Shown one piece after another: positions 7,088-9,695 of a stretch of 9,695 nt of DNA. The DNA lies in the NCBI GenBank assembly GCA_964194585.1, contig CAXMNG010000392.1, positions 1-9,695 of the forward strand, written 5' to 3'. The position numbers and the translations under genes were made by a program. Each line of letters begins with the position of its first letter. Position 1 is the stretch's first letter. This DNA is from JAABYT01 sp964194585. Lineage in GTDB: Bacteria; Pseudomonadota; Gammaproteobacteria; HK1. The notes beneath the pieces were generated by a model. The model made no database searches. It had not been told where the DNA came from and worked only from the letters and a program-made list of their open reading frames with translations.

Positions 7088-7504
7088 GTGACCAAATCAA
7101 TGCCCAAGACCCTGGGTGTCCACCATTTTGGCCTGACCGTACCCCGGCTCGGGGCCGCCAGGGATTTCTTCGTCGACGGGCTCGGCTTCGAGCAGGTCGG
7201 GGAAGTGCCCGACTACCCGGCGGTGTTCGTCGGTGACGGCACGGTCATGATTACCCTGTGGCAGGCCGAGGACCCGGCGAAGGCCACCCCTTTCGACCGC
7301 CGGCGCGTCATCGGTCTCCATCATCTCGCCCTGCGCGTCGCCGATCCCGCGGCGCTGGAGGTGCTGCACGGCGAGCTCGCCGCCCGCGACGACGTGGAGA
7401 TCGAGTTTGCGCCCGAGTCACTGGGTGGCGGTCCGGTAAAGCACATGATGTGCCGCATTCCCGGAAACATCCGGCTCGAACTGATCGCGCTTCCCTCGGA
7501 TTGA
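7088..7504 (+). CDS. VOC superfamily protein (glyoxalase / extradiol dioxygenase fold)
   Basis: The product is 138 residues, two beta-alpha-beta-beta-beta modules. The first module opens with VHHFGLTV and the second with LHHLALRV, the usual repeat pattern. Aligned by eye with E. coli glyoxalase I, the metal-ligand positions read His13, Thr56, His79 and Glu131 (in RLELI). The glutamate at the second position is missing, leaving a 2-His-1-Glu set as in FosA-type fosfomycin-resistance proteins and extradiol dioxygenases. It could be a lyase, isomerase, dioxygenase or binding protein; I cannot assign a substrate. The GTG at 7088 is preferred because GGGAG (7076-7080) is 7 bases upstream; an ATG at 7100 is the alternative. 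It ends 32 bases before the flavoprotein start, so the two are almost certainly co-transcribed. Confidence 0.87.
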   Translation: MTKSMPKTLGVHHFGLTVPRLGAARDFFVDGLGFEQVGEVPDYPAVFVGDGTVMITLWQAEDPAKATPFDRRRVIGLHHLALRVADPAALEVLHGELAARDDVEIEFAPESLGGGPVKHMMCRIPGNIRLELIALPSD

Positions 7505-7523
7505 GCGTGGCCACGGCAACCCT

Positions 7524-7528
7524 GGAGG
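7524..7528 (+). promoter_or_regulatory. Ribosome-binding site that fixes the flavoprotein start
   Basis: GGAGG here is 8 bases from the GTG at 7537 but 17 from the ATG at 7546, and it lies downstream of the GTG at 7507. It therefore supports GTG 7537 as the start of the flavoprotein gene. Confidence 0.65.
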
Positions 7529-7536
7529 CGAGTGAA

Positions 7537-9186
7537 GTGACACTCATGCCGAGTGCATCCCCGTTCCATGAAGGCGAGCAGCGTGTCCAGACCCGCCTGG
7601 GCGTTCGCGACCAGATCGAGCCGTGGGCCCGGCAGGTGGTGCGTGCCTACCTGCCCGAGGAGCACCGTGCCTTTCACGAGTCGCTGCCCTTCCTGGTCGC
7701 CGCCGCGCGGGACCGCGACGGGCGTCCTTGGGTGACCTTGTTGACCGGGCCATCCGGTTTTGTCCGCTCACCCGACCCACACCGGCTGAGCATCGATGCA
7801 CGACCGGTTCCCGGCGATGCCCTGGAGGGTGCGCTCACCCCGGGTGCCGATCTGGGACTCCTCGGCATCGAGTTGGCGACCCGTCGTCGCAACCGTGTCA
7901 ACGGGCGAATCGCCAATGGCAGTGCCGGCGTTATCGAATTCGAAGTGGACCAAGCCTTTGGAAACTGCCCTCAGTACATCCACGAGCGCTCCTGGACACG
8001 TGTTCCGGAGCCACACAATCGGCCGCCGGCGCGGCACGCTACGCGCATTACGCCCGCCATGCGTCAATGGATCCGCGGCGCCGACACGCTTTTTATCGCA
8101 AGCGGTCACCACGGTGACGGGGCAAGCCCGACCTACGGCATGGACGCCTCACATCGCGGTGGCGATCCCGGCTTCGTACATGTCGAGAGCGATACGCGCC
8201 TGGTGATTCCGGACTACGCCGGCAACAATCACTACAACACGATCGGAAATCTGATCATGGACCCGCGCGCCGGATTGCTTTTTGTCGACTTCGCGCGCGG
8301 TAGTCTGCTGCAACTCACCGGCCGCACCAGCATCGACTGGGACTCGCAAGCCGTGTCCCGCTTTCCGGGTGCGCGACGTCTGGTCAACTTCGAGCTCGAA
8401 CAGGCCGTCGAACTACAAGCGGCGTTGCCATTGCGCTGGGGTACCGCCTCGGAGTTCGTTCGAACGCTTCGTCTCGTCGACAAGATTCGCGAGAGCGATG
8501 ACGTTACCTCATTCGTATTCGAGGCTCGAGATGGGGGCCCGCTGGACGCGTTCGAAGCCGGTCAGCATCTGCCGATCCACCTGGAAGTGCCGGGACATCG
8601 GCAGCCCGTTCGCCGTACTTACTCGCTTTCCAACGGGCCCGATGACGGCTACTACCGGATCAGCGTGAAGCGAGAGCCCTGCGGTGTGGCATCGCGCCAT
8701 CTTCACGACGAGATCGAGACGGGAGCCTTTGTCGACGCACACCGGCCGGCAGGCGAATTCGTACTCTCCAAAGCCGACCGGCCCATCGTGCTCATCAGTG
8801 CCGGGGTTGGTTTGACGCCCATGGTCAGCATGCTGCATGCGCTCACGCGCCGACCGTTGTCGAGGCCAGTATTGTTCATCCACGGTGCCCGCGACGGTGA
8901 TCACCACCCGCTGTGGGAGGAAGTCCGCTCCCTGGTTGCAGGTCACGAGCACGCTCGCGCTCACGCAGTTTACAGCCGGCCACGTGCTGCTGATGTGTTC
9001 GGGGTCGACTATGATACGGCGGGCCGAATAGACAGCGCGCTGATCACCAGACTCATGCCGGACCCGGATGCTGAATTCTATCTCTGCGGTCCGGCGCGAT
9101 TCATGGCCGATATTCGGTCGGACTTGATCGCCAGGGCGATCCCGGAGAGCCGCATCCACACGGAGACGTTCGGGCCGGTCGGCTGA
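7537..9186 (+). CDS. PNPOx-like FMN domain fused to FAD/NAD(P) ferredoxin-reductase module
   Basis: The product is 549 residues from GTG 7537. Residues 1 to about 290 resemble the pyridoxamine-5'-phosphate-oxidase-like flavin family: FHEGEQRVQ (10-18), RRRNRVNGRI (116-125), FGNCPQYIHERSW (141-153), ADTLFIAS (182-189), and PDYAGNNHYNTIGNLI (225-240) followed by GLLFVDF. Residues about 305-549 are a ferredoxin-NADP reductase-type module: the FAD-binding RTYSLSN (360-366), GVASRHLHD (383-391), the NAD(P)-binding SAGVGLTPM (421-429), YLCGP (515-519) and a terminal HTETFGP. Many reductases of this type continue into a [2Fe-2S] ferredoxin domain; this one ends at residue 549 and nothing like a cluster-binding Cys set follows. 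The layout resembles a flavohaemoglobin with the globin replaced by a split-barrel flavin domain. NAD(P)H electrons would pass through FAD to the N-terminal flavin or substrate. It is second in the LysR-linked unit. Confidence 0.9.
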   Translation: MTLMPSASPFHEGEQRVQTRLGVRDQIEPWARQVVRAYLPEEHRAFHESLPFLVAAARDRDGRPWVTLLTGPSGFVRSPDPHRLSIDARPVPGDALEGALTPGADLGLLGIELATRRRNRVNGRIANGSAGVIEFEVDQAFGNCPQYIHERSWTRVPEPHNRPPARHATRITPAMRQWIRGADTLFIASGHHGDGASPTYGMDASHRGGDPGFVHVESDTRLVIPDYAGNNHYNTIGNLIMDPRAGLLFVDFARGSLLQLTGRTSIDWDSQAVSRFPGARRLVNFELEQAVELQAALPLRWGTASEFVRTLRLVDKIRESDDVTSFVFEARDGGPLDAFEAGQHLPIHLEVPGHRQPVRRTYSLSNGPDDGYYRISVKREPCGVASRHLHDEIETGAFVDAHRPAGEFVLSKADRPIVLISAGVGLTPMVSMLHALTRRPLSRPVLFIHGARDGDHHPLWEEVRSLVAGHEHARAHAVYSRPRAADVFGVDYDTAGRIDSALITRLMPDPDAEFYLCGPARFMADIRSDLIARAIPESRIHTETFGPVG

Positions 9187-9201
9187 TGCAACGACAGTGT
9201 C

Positions 9202-9218
9202 AGTCGGTGGCCACGACT
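9202..9218. terminator. Weak hairpin between convergent genes
   Basis: AGTCGGTGGCCACGACT folds as AGTC/GACT plus GTGG/CCAC with one bulged G. It sits in the 56-base gap between the flavoprotein stop and the convergent dehydrogenase stop, where a shared terminator is expected. The loop would have to open out and there is no T-tract on either side, so intrinsic termination is doubtful. Confidence 0.22.
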
Positions 9219-9242
9219 TCGCGTGAGCTGCAAATACGAACC

Positions 9243-9695
9243 TTACAGGGCCGCGTTGACACGCGGCTTACCTTCCAGAAACGCGAGAATATTATCCACC
9301 GCCGCTTCGTTCGTCGCCGCCACTGCTTCCGGCGTCTGGTCGGCCGCATGTGGTGTGAGCACCACGCGTTCGCATGACAGAACGGGGTCATCCGCGGGCG
9401 CTGGCTCCTGCGAGAACACGTCTATTCCAGCACCGAACAATCGGCCCGTATCGAGCGCTTCAACCAATGCCGCATTGTCGACAACGTCGGCGCGGGCGCC
9501 GTTGAGCAGGATGGCGGTCGACTTCATCAGCGCGAGCTCCGCCGCGCCGATGAGCCCGGTGGATTCCGGGCTCAATCGAAGGTGCAGACTGACGACGTCG
9601 GAGGTCTTCAGCAATTCTTCCAGAGACACGAAGTCGACGCCCAGGGACTTGGCGCGCGTGCGCGACGGGTTGAATGTCCATGCAACCACCTGCAT
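9243..9695 (-). CDS. D-isomer-specific 2-hydroxyacid dehydrogenase, C-terminal part
   Basis: The 150 residues visible are the C-terminal half of the NAD-binding domain and the terminal helices; the gene continues past the right edge. The Met at the extreme edge (MQVVAWTFNP) is internal: it corresponds to beta-2 following the GxGxxG loop, which must lie outside. Downstream come DVVSLHLRLSPESTGLIG (33-50), LLNGARADVVD (63-73) with catalytic Arg68, GAGIDVFSQEP (88-98) with Glu97, and LTPHAADQTPEA (113-124) with catalytic His116. The family reduces 2-keto acids or oxidises D-2-hydroxy acids with NAD(H), as in phosphoglycerate, glyoxylate or hydroxypyruvate metabolism. NGARAD and PHAADQT differ from the common NTARGG and PHIGGxT, so a divergent subgroup is likely and the substrate is uncertain. 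It converges on the flavoprotein gene. Confidence 0.9.
   Translation of the reverse strand: MQVVAWTFNPSRTRAKSLGVDFVSLEELLKTSDVVSLHLRLSPESTGLIGAAELALMKSTAILLNGARADVVDNAALVEALDTGRLFGAGIDVFSQEPAPADDPVLSCERVVLTPHAADQTPEAVAATNEAAVDNILAFLEGKPRVNAAL

Noticed and set aside
6100..7236. Long 378-codon plus-strand open frame antisense to the LysR gene
   Set aside because: It mirrors the LysR coding sequence, has no recognisable motif, and runs on through the divergent spacer into the VOC gene. GC-rich codon bias creates such shadows.
7258..7536. N-terminal extension of the flavoprotein back into the VOC gene
   Set aside because: The extension is Arg/Pro-rich shadow translation of the VOC gene; the GGAGG at 7524-7528 supports the GTG at 7537.

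Overview
The window is GC-rich, densely coded bacterial DNA with short intergenic gaps. The protein families and the Shine-Dalgarno style (GGAGG-like, with GTG and TTG starts) point to a Pseudomonadota-type organism, probably a beta- or gammaproteobacterium. No rRNA, marker gene or mobile element is present to narrow this further. I see no tRNA, CRISPR array, insertion sequence or phage gene. There are nine coding sequences, two of them cut by the window edges.

Left edge (1-1158, minus strand): the N-terminal 386 residues of a class I SAM-dependent methyltransferase that runs off the window. Diverging from it on the plus strand is a run of five genes: a dienelactone hydrolase-family hydrolase (1268-2014), a 2OG-Fe(II) oxygenase of the COG3826/Oxygenase-NA type (2113-2829), a short-chain dehydrogenase (2861-3583), a class I nitronate monooxygenase-like flavoprotein (3650-4720) and an epoxide hydrolase with a TTG start (4827-5990). 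Gaps between them are 31 to about 106 bases. They could be one or more transcripts, and several short GC-rich hairpins sit in the gaps. The enzyme mix (ring-fission-product hydrolase, epoxide hydrolase, dehydrogenase, nitronate or enone flavoenzyme) fits catabolism or detoxification of reactive organic compounds. No complete pathway can be read from it.

Right half (6070-9186): a LysR-type regulator on the minus strand diverges from a two-gene plus-strand unit. The unit holds a small VOC-superfamily protein and a 549-residue two-module flavoprotein. The flavoprotein joins a pyridoxamine-5'-phosphate-oxidase-like FMN domain to a ferredoxin-reductase-type FAD/NAD module, without the C-terminal [2Fe-2S] domain often seen in such reductases. 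Between regulator and unit lies a perfect 19-base palindrome containing a T-N11-A core, the best candidate operator. This regulated pair is the most distinctive part of the window. The likely logic is that LysR senses a small molecule and controls a metal-dependent VOC enzyme plus an NAD(P)H-driven flavin redox enzyme.

Right edge (9243-9695, minus strand): the C-terminal part of a D-isomer-specific 2-hydroxyacid dehydrogenase, convergent with the flavoprotein gene.
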